Source of the DNA: Lachnospiraceae bacterium
GTDB taxonomy: Bacteria; Bacillota; Clostridia; Lachnospirales; Lachnospiraceae
Length of the DNA stretch: 55,238 nt
Direction: 5' to 3'
Assembly: GCA_900766815.1 (NCBI GenBank)
Contig: CAAFWV010000045.1
Coordinates: 1-55,238, forward strand
Under the pieces are notes generated by a model. The model was given only the letters and a program-made list of their open reading frames with translations. It was not told the origin of the DNA and did not search any database. The position numbers and the translations under genes are program-made. This document shows positions 9,534 through 17,073 of this stretch, in pieces (position 1 is the first letter of the stretch; each line of letters begins with the position of its first letter).

Positions 9534-10085
9534 ATGAAAAAATTATCAGTAAAGACTATCGTTGCAACAGGTATCGGTGCTGCTCTTTTCTTCGTACTCG
9601 GAAGATTCGTAGCAATCCCCAGCGGAGTACCGGATACCAATATTTCGGTTCAGTACGGATTACTTGGCTTTATCGCCACAGTTTTCGGACCTGTCGCAGG
9701 TCTTCTTGCAGGACTTATCGGACATTTCTTTATCGACTTCAGCTTTGGCTGGGGCGTATGGTGGAGCTGGGTTATCACATCAGCCTTCGTAGGTCTTGCT
9801 ACAGGTCTTATCACATCCAAGCTTAAGGTTGACGAGGGTGAGTTTGCAGGCAAGGACATCGTGTGGTTCATTGTATCAAGTGTGATTGTTCACTTCGTTG
9901 CATGGGGGCTTGTAGCACCCGTTCTCGATATCCTGATTTACTCAGAGCCCGCTAACAAGGTATTCCTTCAGGGCCTTGTAAGTGCAGGAGTTAACAGCAT
10001 CACAACTGCTATTGTTGGTACACTTCTCTGTGTGGCATATGCTCACACTATTCCTAAGAAGGGTTCTTTGAAGGAAGAAGATTAA
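9534..10085 (+). CDS. ECF transporter S component, UPF0397-like (substrate uncertain)
   Basis: This 183-residue integral membrane protein has about five to six hydrophobic segments and starts MKKLSVKTIVATGIGAALFFVLGR, typical of the UPF0397 group of ECF S components. S components bind a vitamin or related small molecule and dock on the EcfT/ATPase module. AAAGGAG lies about 8 bases before the ATG. The two downstream genes supply a double ATPase and EcfT, so this looks like a dedicated three-gene ECF transporter. UPF0397 proteins are often labelled riboflavin-type, but the substrate is not shown here, and flanking folate genes raise a folate or pterin/pABA-related ligand as an alternative. No vitamin riboswitch was recognised in the 87 bases upstream. 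Confidence 0.88.
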   Translation: MKKLSVKTIVATGIGAALFFVLGRFVAIPSGVPDTNISVQYGLLGFIATVFGPVAGLLAGLIGHFFIDFSFGWGVWWSWVITSAFVGLATGLITSKLKVDEGEFAGKDIVWFIVSSVIVHFVAWGLVAPVLDILIYSEPANKVFLQGLVSAGVNSITTAIVGTLLCVAYAHTIPKKGSLKEED

Positions 10086-10096
10086 TATCAAATATT

Positions 10097-10121
10097 AAGG
10101 CGGGTATATCCCGCCTTTTTT
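10097..10121 (+). terminator. Intrinsic terminator between S component and ECF ATPase
   Basis: The stem AAGGCGGG/CCCGCCTT with a 5-base loop TATAT is followed by a run of six T (10116-10121). It lies only 18 bases before the next start codon with no obvious promoter in between, so it probably attenuates rather than isolates the downstream genes. Confidence 0.85.
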
Positions 10122-10138
10122 GTGGTTAAGGGATAATA

Positions 10139-11863
10139 ATGGAAGAATTACTCAAGTTCGAAAACTTTACATTTCAATACAATGCTCAGACCAAGCCAAC
10201 TCTGATCGACATTAATCTAACAGTTCACAAGGGTGAGAAGATTCTTATCGCCGGTCCCTCAGGCTGCGGCAAGTCGACTCTGATCCACTGCATCAACGGC
10301 CTCATTCCCTTTTCATATAAGGGGGAAAATCGCGGGCGACTGACTATAAATGGCAAGGACACCAACAAGATGAGTCTCTTCGAGATATCTAAAAGTGTCG
10401 GAACCGTTCTTCAGGACAGCGATGCCCAGTTTGTCGGAATGACGGTTGCCGAGGATATAGCATTTGCACTGGAAAACGACTGCGTGGGTGAGCCTAAGCT
10501 TCATGATACAGTGAATGAGGTGGCAGGGCTTGTCAATGTTGATAAGCTGCTTGACCATGCACCAACAGAACTGTCGGGCGGTCAGAAGCAGAGAGTCTCC
10601 GTTGCGGGAGTTATGGTCGATGATGTTGAACTGCTTTTGTTTGATGAACCGCTTGCCAATCTTGATCCTGCTACAGGCAAGCAGGCGGTGGAGCTTATTG
10701 ATAATGTAGGTAAGAGAACCGGGGCTGCGGTGATCATAGTAGAACACAGATTAGAGGATGTTCTCTATAAGAATGTTGACAGAATCGTGCTCATGTATGA
10801 AGGCAGGATAATCAGAGACTGCACACCGGATGAATTGCTCTCGGAGTCTGCGCTTAAGGAGCATGGTATCAGGGAACCTCTTTACATTACGGCACTTAAG
10901 TATTCTAATGTAAATATTACCCCGGACATGAAGCCGGGACATATAGATACCATTCGTCTGTCAGCAGAAGATAAGAGGAAGGTCTTTGATTTCTATGAGT
11001 CCATAGAGGAGCCAAGGGACAACAATAAGAGGGAGAAGCTGCTGGAGGCATATGATATTAGCTTTACCTATAAGGAGGGTCAGCGACCTGTCCTTAAGAA
11101 TATAAATCTTAGTATAGACAGGGGCGAAATGGTTGCCATTGTCGGAACGAACGGTGCCGGCAAGTCCACCTTTTCCAAAGTCATCTGTGGCTTTGAACCC
11201 GGATATGAGGGTAAGCTTACCTTCGCCGGAGAAGACTTTGATTCACTCAGCATCAAGGAGAGGGCAGAGCATATAGGCTTTGTACTCCAGAACCCCAACC
11301 AGATGATAAGCAAGGTTATGATCATGGATGAGGTGGCCATGGGACTCAGGCTCAGAGGAGCAAACGAGGAAGAGATTGCAGCTAAGACTGAGCAGGCACT
11401 GAGAATCTGCGGTCTGTGGAAATTCCGTAACTGGCCGATATCTGCATTAAGCTTCGGTCAGAAGAAGAGGGTGACCATTGCTTCTATTCTTACTCTTGAC
11501 CCTGAGATGATAATCTTAGATGAGCCTACCGCAGGTCAGGATTACAGACATTATACGGAAATCATGGATTTCCTGAAGGAGATAAACAATAAGGGTGTAA
11601 CCGTCCTTATGATTACCCACGATATGCATCTCATGCTTGAGTATGCGGAAAGGGCTGTAGTTTTCTCTGACGGCAGGATAATAGCAGATGATTCCTGTGC
11701 ATCAATAATTACCAATCCCGATATAGTTAGGGAGGCCAGTCTTAAGGAAACCTCTCTGTATGAGCTTGCCAAGAATTGCGGCATTAAGGATGGTACAGGC
11801 TTCGTCAGACGCTTTATTGATTATGAGCGGACTGTAGTAAACGTTAAGGAAGGGGAGACCTGA
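10139..11863 (+). CDS. ECF transporter double ATP-binding protein (two fused ATPase domains)
   Basis: The 574-residue protein contains two ABC ATPase domains in one chain and would serve as both EcfA subunits. Domain 1 has Walker A GPSGCGKST at 39-47, signature LSGGQ at 145-149, Walker B LLLFDE at 165-170 and switch His203. Domain 2 has Walker A GTNGAGKST at 336-344, signature LSFGQ at 437-441 and Walker B ending ILDE at about 462. The fused form resembles YkoD-type ATPases found beside UPF0397 S components. It starts 18 bases after the terminator and is followed 4 bases later by EcfT. Confidence 0.93.
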   Translation: MEELLKFENFTFQYNAQTKPTLIDINLTVHKGEKILIAGPSGCGKSTLIHCINGLIPFSYKGENRGRLTINGKDTNKMSLFEISKSVGTVLQDSDAQFVGMTVAEDIAFALENDCVGEPKLHDTVNEVAGLVNVDKLLDHAPTELSGGQKQRVSVAGVMVDDVELLLFDEPLANLDPATGKQAVELIDNVGKRTGAAVIIVEHRLEDVLYKNVDRIVLMYEGRIIRDCTPDELLSESALKEHGIREPLYITALKYSNVNITPDMKPGHIDTIRLSAEDKRKVFDFYESIEEPRDNNKREKLLEAYDISFTYKEGQRPVLKNINLSIDRGEMVAIVGTNGAGKSTFSKVICGFEPGYEGKLTFAGEDFDSLSIKERAEHIGFVLQNPNQMISKVMIMDEVAMGLRLRGANEEEIAAKTEQALRICGLWKFRNWPISALSFGQKKRVTIASILTLDPEMIILDEPTAGQDYRHYTEIMDFLKEINNKGVTVLMITHDMHLMLEYAERAVVFSDGRIIADDSCASIITNPDIVREASLKETSLYELAKNCGIKDGTGFVRRFIDYERTVVNVKEGET

Positions 11864-11867
11864 TATT

Positions 11868-12695
11868 ATGAACAATCTGTTTAATTATATTGACAGGCCA
11901 TCGCCTATTCACCGTCTGACGGGAGCTACCAAGTTCGTATGCTTAATGCTCTGGAGCGCAGCAGCCATGAGCACCTATGATACGAGATTCCTTGCAATAC
12001 TCGGAATCGCATCTCTTGTGATGTTCAAGGTAAGCAGGATTAAGTATAAGGATGTATCCTTTCTCCTCAGCTTTACCTTCGTATTCCTAATTATGAACAA
12101 TGTTCTTGTATACCTCTTCAGCCCCCTTCACGGCTGCGAGATATACAATTCCACAACCTATCTGCTGCCATATACGGGTCATTTCGCACCCACTGCAGAG
12201 CAGCTGTTCTACCACCTGAATTACTTCCTTAAGTATCTGGCTACGATTCCTATTGTGCTTCTGTTCGTATGCACAACTAACCCGAGTGAATTCGCTTCAT
12301 CACTCAATAAGATAGGGGTCAAATATTCAGTGGCATATTCCGTATCGCTGGCATTAAGATACATCCCTGATGTTCAGAGGCAGTATCATGAGATAAGCCA
12401 GGCAAGCCAGGCTCGCGGAATTGAGATGAGCAGGAAGGCAAATATTGTAAGCAGGTTAAAAAGCGCATCGACTATATTAATCCCCCTAATCCTTACCAGT
12501 ATGGACAGGATTGAGGTCATCTCCAATGCCATGGAGCTCAGGGGATTCGGCAAAAGAGACAAAAGAACCTGGTATATGGCTCATCCATTTAGACGTCCGG
12601 ATATTGTATGTATGATTGTGTGTGCTATACTTGTAGTTATAGCAATCGCATTAAATATCATAAACGGTTCGAGATTCTACAATCCGTTTATGTAG
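11868..12695 (+). CDS. ECF transporter transmembrane component (EcfT-like)
   Basis: This 275-residue membrane protein couples the ATPases to the S component. It has about five hydrophobic segments and, between them, a cytoplasmic helical region with QARGIEM (near 180-186) and AMELRGFGK (near 222-230), matching the two Ala-Arg-Gly-type coupling motifs of EcfT. It begins 4 bases after the ATPase stop and ends 29 bases before folE. It is a dedicated EcfT; whether it also serves other S components cannot be told. Confidence 0.92.
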   Translation: MNNLFNYIDRPSPIHRLTGATKFVCLMLWSAAAMSTYDTRFLAILGIASLVMFKVSRIKYKDVSFLLSFTFVFLIMNNVLVYLFSPLHGCEIYNSTTYLLPYTGHFAPTAEQLFYHLNYFLKYLATIPIVLLFVCTTNPSEFASSLNKIGVKYSVAYSVSLALRYIPDVQRQYHEISQASQARGIEMSRKANIVSRLKSASTILIPLILTSMDRIEVISNAMELRGFGKRDKRTWYMAHPFRRPDIVCMIVCAILVVIAIALNIINGSRFYNPFM

Positions 12696-12724
12696 ATTTA
12701 AGTACAACGGAAAGAAGTGATATT

Positions 12725-13291
12725 ATGATAGATAAGGATAAGGTGAAAACTGCGGTGAACTTACTGCTTGAAGCCATCGGGGAGGATACGACCAGAGAAG
12801 GTCTTATAGATACACCCGACAGAATCAGCAGGATGTATGAGGAAATCTTTGGAGGCTTAGATATGGATCCCAAGGAGATTCTCTCAAAAAGATTCACCGT
12901 TAAGGACAGTGAGATGGTGGTTGAAAGGGATATAACCTTTTATTCCATGTGCGAACATCATCTGCTTCCGTTTTATGGCAAGGCACATGTCGCCTATGTG
13001 CCGGATGGCGAAGTTCTGGGCTTAAGCAAGCTTGCAAGAATTGTTGAGGTATATGCCAGAAGACCTCAGTTGCAGGAGAGAATGACGAATCAGATAGCTG
13101 ATGCGATTTTTCAGGAACTGAAGCCTAAGGGGGTTATGGTTATGCTTGAGGCGGAGCATATGTGTATGACCATGAGAGGTATTAAAAAGCCGGGTTCGTC
13201 TACGGTGACGGTGGCAACCAGGGGCTCATTCGTGGACAATGAGAGTCTGCAGAGTACCTTCTATGGGAGAGTGAGGAATTTCAGATTATGA
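12725..13291 (+). CDS. folE: GTP cyclohydrolase I
   Basis: FolE opens GTP and forms 7,8-dihydroneopterin triphosphate, the first folate-specific step. I chose the ATG at 12725 because it has GGAAAGAAGTG 6-16 bases upstream and gives the usual 188-residue length; an upstream in-frame extension overlaps ecfT and is unrelated. Zinc ligands Cys76, His79 and Cys147 (MCEHHLLPF and EHMCMTMRG) are present, as is the C-terminal active-site region. Its stop overlaps the start of the folB-folK fusion (ATGA), indicating translational coupling. Confidence 0.97.
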   Translation: MIDKDKVKTAVNLLLEAIGEDTTREGLIDTPDRISRMYEEIFGGLDMDPKEILSKRFTVKDSEMVVERDITFYSMCEHHLLPFYGKAHVAYVPDGEVLGLSKLARIVEVYARRPQLQERMTNQIADAIFQELKPKGVMVMLEAEHMCMTMRGIKKPGSSTVTVATRGSFVDNESLQSTFYGRVRNFRL

Positions 13292-14124
13292 GCGGGGATG
13301 TAATTAAGATTAAGAGTCTTAAGGTGTTTGCGCACCATGGTGTATTCGAAGATGAGAAGCAGAAGGGACAGAACTTCTATATTAATGCAAATCTGTATTC
13401 GGATTTGGCTAAGGCCGGAAGGAAGGATGATTACGACCTGGCGACCAGCTATGCGGAGGTGTGCGAGACCATAATCAGGTCTGTGACTGAGGTTAATTAT
13501 AATCTCATCGAGGCTGTGGCAGAGCATGTGGCTGAGGCTATTCTTCATGAATATCCGCTTGTTACCGGTGTGGATATTGAGGTAAGCAAGCCCGAGGCTC
13601 CGATTAAGGCTACCTTCCATTCGGTGTCCGTGGAGATTCACAGAGAATGGAAGGATGCATATATTGCCTTCGGCTCCAATATGGGTGACAGGGAAGGATA
13701 TATTGAGGATGCGCTCGATGCAATCGCCAATCACCATCTCATTGAGCTTAAGGAGGTGTCAACGAAGATTGAGACCAAGCCTTACGGTGGAGTTAAGCAG
13801 GATGATTTCCTAAACGGAGTGTGTCATATCCGTACCATTATGAGTGCTGAAGAGCTGCTTAAGTATCTGGCTAAGCTCGAGCTTATCGCAGGCAGGGAAA
13901 GAGATGTTCACTGGGGACCGAGAACCCTGGATCTGGATATAATTCTGTTTGGAGATGAGATCATCTCTACGAAGGATTTATGTGTTCCTCATATTGATAT
14001 GGCAAACCGTGATTTCGTGCTGGAGCCTATGTGTGAGATAGCACCCTTTGCAAGACATCCCATTACACATAAGACCATGAGCGATATGCTTGCGGAGCTT
14101 AAGAGCAGACAGACAAACAGATAA
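13288..14124 (+). CDS. Dihydroneopterin aldolase / HPPK fusion (FolB-FolK)
   Basis: One 278-residue chain joins two consecutive folate enzymes. Residues 1-118 form dihydroneopterin aldolase (LKVFAHHGVFEDEKQKGQ; the catalytic-lysine region SKPEAPIKATFHSV), which cleaves dihydroneopterin. Residues about 125-278 form hydroxymethyl-dihydropterin pyrophosphokinase (AFGSNMGDR near 130; the signature WGPRTLDLDIILFG near 211-224). It overlaps folE by 4 bases. The next enzyme, dihydropteroate synthase (folP), is not in the window, so that step must be encoded elsewhere. Confidence 0.95.
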   Translation: MSGDVIKIKSLKVFAHHGVFEDEKQKGQNFYINANLYSDLAKAGRKDDYDLATSYAEVCETIIRSVTEVNYNLIEAVAEHVAEAILHEYPLVTGVDIEVSKPEAPIKATFHSVSVEIHREWKDAYIAFGSNMGDREGYIEDALDAIANHHLIELKEVSTKIETKPYGGVKQDDFLNGVCHIRTIMSAEELLKYLAKLELIAGRERDVHWGPRTLDLDIILFGDEIISTKDLCVPHIDMANRDFVLEPMCEIAPFARHPITHKTMSDMLAELKSRQTNR

Positions 14125-14189
14125 AATGCATAAACGGTAATAAATATACAGATTTTATTGAATATTCATAGGGATTTACAGCGATTCTG

Positions 14190-14219
14190 TTGCACTTGTT
14201 GAATATGGTATGATATAAT
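14190..14219 (+). promoter_or_regulatory. Predicted promoter for amino-acid ABC genes
   Basis: TTGCAC at 14190-14195 is followed after 18 bases by TATAAT at 14214-14219, with TG one base upstream (extended -10). It lies 58 bases before the permease start, in a 153-base gap after folB-folK. I saw no convincing terminator in that gap. Confidence 0.65.
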
Positions 14220-14277
14220 CTCTGCTGTTATTTAAGAAATTTAATTTTGCTTTATTTAAGTGCTTTGAGGTAATCCA

Positions 14278-14967
14278 ATGGCTGAATGGTGGCAGGGTAT
14301 TTGTGATCAGTTTGTTAAGTGTTTCATCCGCGAGGACAGATATATGCTGTTGCTCGACGGTATAGGTGTAACGATTAAGGTTACCATCCTTGCTCTGATT
14401 ATCGGTCTTATCCTGGGCTTTCTTATTGCGCTTTGCAATCTGTCCAAGAATAAGCTTCTTAAGACCATCGGCGGAATATATACAGATGTAATCAGAGGTA
14501 CACCCTCGGTTACTCAGCTCATGATTATATACTTTGTTGTATTTGCAAGTATACATTGGGCGAAGTGGGTGATTGCAGCAATTGCCTTCGGTATAAACAG
14601 CGGTGCTTATGTATCCGAGATAATAAGAGCAGGTATTCTGTCAATTGATGCCGGTCAGATGGAAGCGGGAAGAGCGCTCGGTCTTACCAAGGGTATGACG
14701 ATGAGACATATTATTATTCCCCAGGCGCTTAAGAATGTATTTCCGGCTTTATGCAACGAGTTCATTGTTCTTATCAAGGAGACAGCCATTGTCGGTTACG
14801 TTGGACTTATGGATATACAGAAGGCGGGCGATTTTATCAAAAGTGCCACCTTCCTTGCATTCATGCCTTTAGTCGGAACGGCGATAATATATTATGTACT
14901 TATCAAGATTCTCAATATATTCCTTAAGAGGATAGAGCTTAAGCTCAGACAGTCTGATATAAGATAG
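14278..14967 (+). CDS. Polar amino-acid ABC transporter permease (His/Glu/Gln type)
   Basis: This 229-residue inner-membrane permease belongs to the HisM/GlnP-like family. It has about five hydrophobic segments and the family stretch GAYVSEIIRAGILSIDAGQ, followed by EAGRALGLTKGM, the EAA loop that contacts the ATPase. The extracytoplasmic binding lipoprotein is encoded 48 bases downstream. The usual ATPase gene of such systems is missing next to it. An upstream GAGG (14267-14270) gives a modest ribosome binding site. Confidence 0.92.
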   Translation: MAEWWQGICDQFVKCFIREDRYMLLLDGIGVTIKVTILALIIGLILGFLIALCNLSKNKLLKTIGGIYTDVIRGTPSVTQLMIIYFVVFASIHWAKWVIAAIAFGINSGAYVSEIIRAGILSIDAGQMEAGRALGLTKGMTMRHIIIPQALKNVFPALCNEFIVLIKETAIVGYVGLMDIQKAGDFIKSATFLAFMPLVGTAIIYYVLIKILNIFLKRIELKLRQSDIR

Positions 14968-15015
14968 TATCCGCATGGTGCGGTTATTATAGACGTTATT
15001 TAGGAGGAGACAATT

Positions 15016-15792
15016 ATGAAGAAGTTTATGGCATTGTTACTGGCTGTTGCTATGGTAGCATCACTTACAGCATGTGGCTCAAAGGCAGAGGATGCGTCTG
15101 CAGGTGCAGCAAACGGCACTATCACATTTGCAACCAATGCTGAGTTCCCACCCTTCGAGTTCATCTCATCAAACGGCGTTATTGGCGAGTTTGACGGAAT
15201 CGATATGGCTATGGCTAAGATGATTGCCGAGGACAACGGTATGGAAGCTAAGATGGAGAATATGGAGTTCGATTCACTCCTTATAGCTCTCCAGAATGGT
15301 CAGATTGATGCGGTTATCGCAGGTATGACAGTAACCGATGAGAGAAAGGAAACAGTTGATTTCTCAACACCTTATTACACAGCTACCCAGGTTATGATCG
15401 TTAAGGAGGATTCAGACATCGCTAAGGCTACTGATATGGAAGGCAAGAAAATTGCTGTAGTTCAGGGCTACACAGGTGAGGTTTGTGTCAATGACTTAGG
15501 TTATTCTTATGAGGCTTTCAAGAAGGGTACAGAGTGTATCATGGAGCTTGTTAATGGTAAGTGTGATGTAGTTGTTCTTGACTCTGCAACAGCTTCTAAG
15601 TATGTAGCAGACAATGAAGGTCTTAAGATCGTAGAGGATACAGAGGCATTCGGAGCTGAGGAATATGCTATTGCAGTAGCTAAGGGTAATACAGAGCTTC
15701 TTGACAAGATCAATGCTTCAATCGAGAAGCTTCTTGCAGACGGTACAGTATCTGAGCTTGCTGTTAAGTATACAGAGGAAGCTACAGAATAA
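15016..15792 (+). CDS. Amino-acid ABC transporter substrate-binding lipoprotein
   Basis: This 258-residue protein begins with a lipoprotein signal ending LTAC at residues 17-20, so Cys20 is the predicted lipidated residue. A polar spacer follows, then a type II periplasmic-binding fold of the family-3 kind: TNAEFPPFEF near 36-45, GIDMAMAKMI, and IAGMTVTDERKETVDFSTPYY. These match ligand-site positions in glutamine, arginine or cystine binders; the exact amino acid cannot be told. AGGAGG is 7 bases before the ATG. It pairs with the permease upstream and is followed by a terminator. Confidence 0.93.
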   Translation: MKKFMALLLAVAMVASLTACGSKAEDASAGAANGTITFATNAEFPPFEFISSNGVIGEFDGIDMAMAKMIAEDNGMEAKMENMEFDSLLIALQNGQIDAVIAGMTVTDERKETVDFSTPYYTATQVMIVKEDSDIAKATDMEGKKIAVVQGYTGEVCVNDLGYSYEAFKKGTECIMELVNGKCDVVVLDSATASKYVADNEGLKIVEDTEAFGAEEYAIAVAKGNTELLDKINASIEKLLADGTVSELAVKYTEEATE

Positions 15793-15820
15793 TCACTGAC
15801 TGATAGTATAACCATTATGA

Positions 15821-15853
15821 GGGAATGGCCACTATGGCTGTTCCCTTTTGTTT
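15821..15853 (+). terminator. Intrinsic terminator after the binding lipoprotein
   Basis: A 10-base stem, GGGAATGGCC against GGCTGTTCCC with two G-U pairs, has loop ACTAT and is followed by TTTTGTTT. It sits immediately before the ribosome binding site of the next gene, so readthrough may supply part of that gene's expression. Confidence 0.75.
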
Positions 15854-15866
15854 ACAGGAGGAATTT

Positions 15867-16847
15867 ATGATACAGGCAGTAATATTGTTTATCGCAGGAC
15901 TATTGTTACTTATTAAGGGAGGAGATTGGTTTGTAGACGGAGCCACAGGCATTGCCAACAGGTTCCATATACCTGAGATTCTGATTGGAGCTACAGTTGT
16001 GTCAATCGGCACCACATTACCTGAGGTAATGGTGTCTGCAACAAGTGCGGCTAAGGGGATCGGTGCAATGGCATACGGCAATGCAATTGGTTCAATTATC
16101 TGTAATACCGCGCTTATTTCTGCCATTACCATTGCGGTAAAGCCTGCGGGAGTAGAGAAGAAGAGCCTTAGACTTCCTGTTGCCTTCTTCTTCATTGCCG
16201 CTGCTGTTTATGTTCTGACTGCATACCTTACAGGCTATTTCTCACGTCCTGTTGGTATCGTGCTTCTTGCCATGTTTGTAACTTATATGGTGGTAGTTGT
16301 TCGTCAGGCCTTTGGTTCACAAAAGAATTCGGCAAAGGTTCCTGCTGAGACTTCAAGTGAGACTGTGGATGAGGAACCGCTATATAAGGATATTATTTTA
16401 CTGGTGGTCGGTGCCGCATGTATCGCAATCGGAGCAAACCTCTTAGTGGATAACGGTACAATAATTGCTACGGCTCTCGGAGTCCCCGCCTCGGTTATTG
16501 CACTTACCTTCGTAGCACTCGGAACATCGCTTCCTGAGCTTGTAACAGCAATTACCTCTCTTGTTAAGGGACATGGTGCGCTGTCACTAGGAAATGTCAT
16601 TGGAGCAAACTTATTTAACCTGGTATTAGTCAGCGGTGTGTCGGTAACAATAGCACCCTTTGCCGTACCTGTTGAGAAGCAGATAGCGGGAATGAATGCT
16701 TCTCTTGTAATGGATATCCCGGTTATGCTCTTTGTTATGCTCTTCCTTACTGTTCCGGCTCTGGTTAAGGGCAAGCTTTATCGAAGCCAGGGCATTATCC
16801 TGCTTGCGGTCTATACCTTGTACGTAGTCGGACAGTTCATACTGTAA
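15867..16847 (+). CDS. Calcium/sodium antiporter family membrane protein (CaxA/YrbG-like)
   Basis: This 326-residue protein has about ten hydrophobic segments and the two inverted alpha-repeats of the Ca2+/cation antiporter family. Alpha-1 contains SIGTTLPEVMVSATSA with GNAIGSIICN; alpha-2 contains ALGTSLPELVTAITSL with GNVIGANLFN. The acidic residues in both PE motifs are the expected ion ligands. The ATG at 15867 has AGGAGGAA just upstream; a further upstream in-frame start would run through the preceding terminator and is rejected. It probably extrudes Ca2+ in exchange for Na+ or H+, by family inference. Confidence 0.92.
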   Translation: MIQAVILFIAGLLLLIKGGDWFVDGATGIANRFHIPEILIGATVVSIGTTLPEVMVSATSAAKGIGAMAYGNAIGSIICNTALISAITIAVKPAGVEKKSLRLPVAFFFIAAAVYVLTAYLTGYFSRPVGIVLLAMFVTYMVVVVRQAFGSQKNSAKVPAETSSETVDEEPLYKDIILLVVGAACIAIGANLLVDNGTIIATALGVPASVIALTFVALGTSLPELVTAITSLVKGHGALSLGNVIGANLFNLVLVSGVSVTIAPFAVPVEKQIAGMNASLVMDIPVMLFVMLFLTVPALVKGKLYRSQGIILLAVYTLYVVGQFIL

Positions 16848-17073
16848 AAAGTGTTGATGAATATAATAATATGAAGGTTTTCGCTGTGGATTAATCGTTA
16901 TACTCATTAGACGAAGTGTGTCAGGCTCAGGTACAGGTGTTAAGCGGTGTGCATGGATTGTAAAACAAAAGTTTTATAAAATTTCAATGAACTTGTTGAC
17001 ATCAATATTTATTGGGCATATACTTCTGTATTAGTTCGAGTAATACACTCAGTGAAAGGAAGAATTAAGCGAA
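16848..17073 (+). other. 226-base intergenic region
   Basis: The gap between the cation antiporter and the adaptor gene has no supported gene. It holds a small inverted repeat (TAAAAC-AAAA-GTTTTA, 16961-16976), a lone TATACT at 16899-16904 without a good -35, and the strong promoter at 16996-17024. No terminator with a T tract was recognised. Confidence 0.5.
16996..17024 (+). promoter_or_regulatory. Predicted promoter for the MacAB-like operon
   Basis: TTGACA (consensus, 16996-17001) is followed after 17 bases by TATACT (17019-17024). The predicted transcript begins about 40 bases before the adaptor start codon. Confidence 0.8.

Noticed and set aside
14125..14189. Terminator after folB-folK
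   Set aside because: Only an AT-rich AATAAA/TTTATT pairing (14139-14159) is present, with no stable stem or T tract.
16848..17073. Small RNA or small gene in the gap before the adaptor gene
   Set aside because: No ORF with a ribosome binding site, no recognisable RNA family and only a weak 6-base repeat; the lone TATACT lacks a -35.
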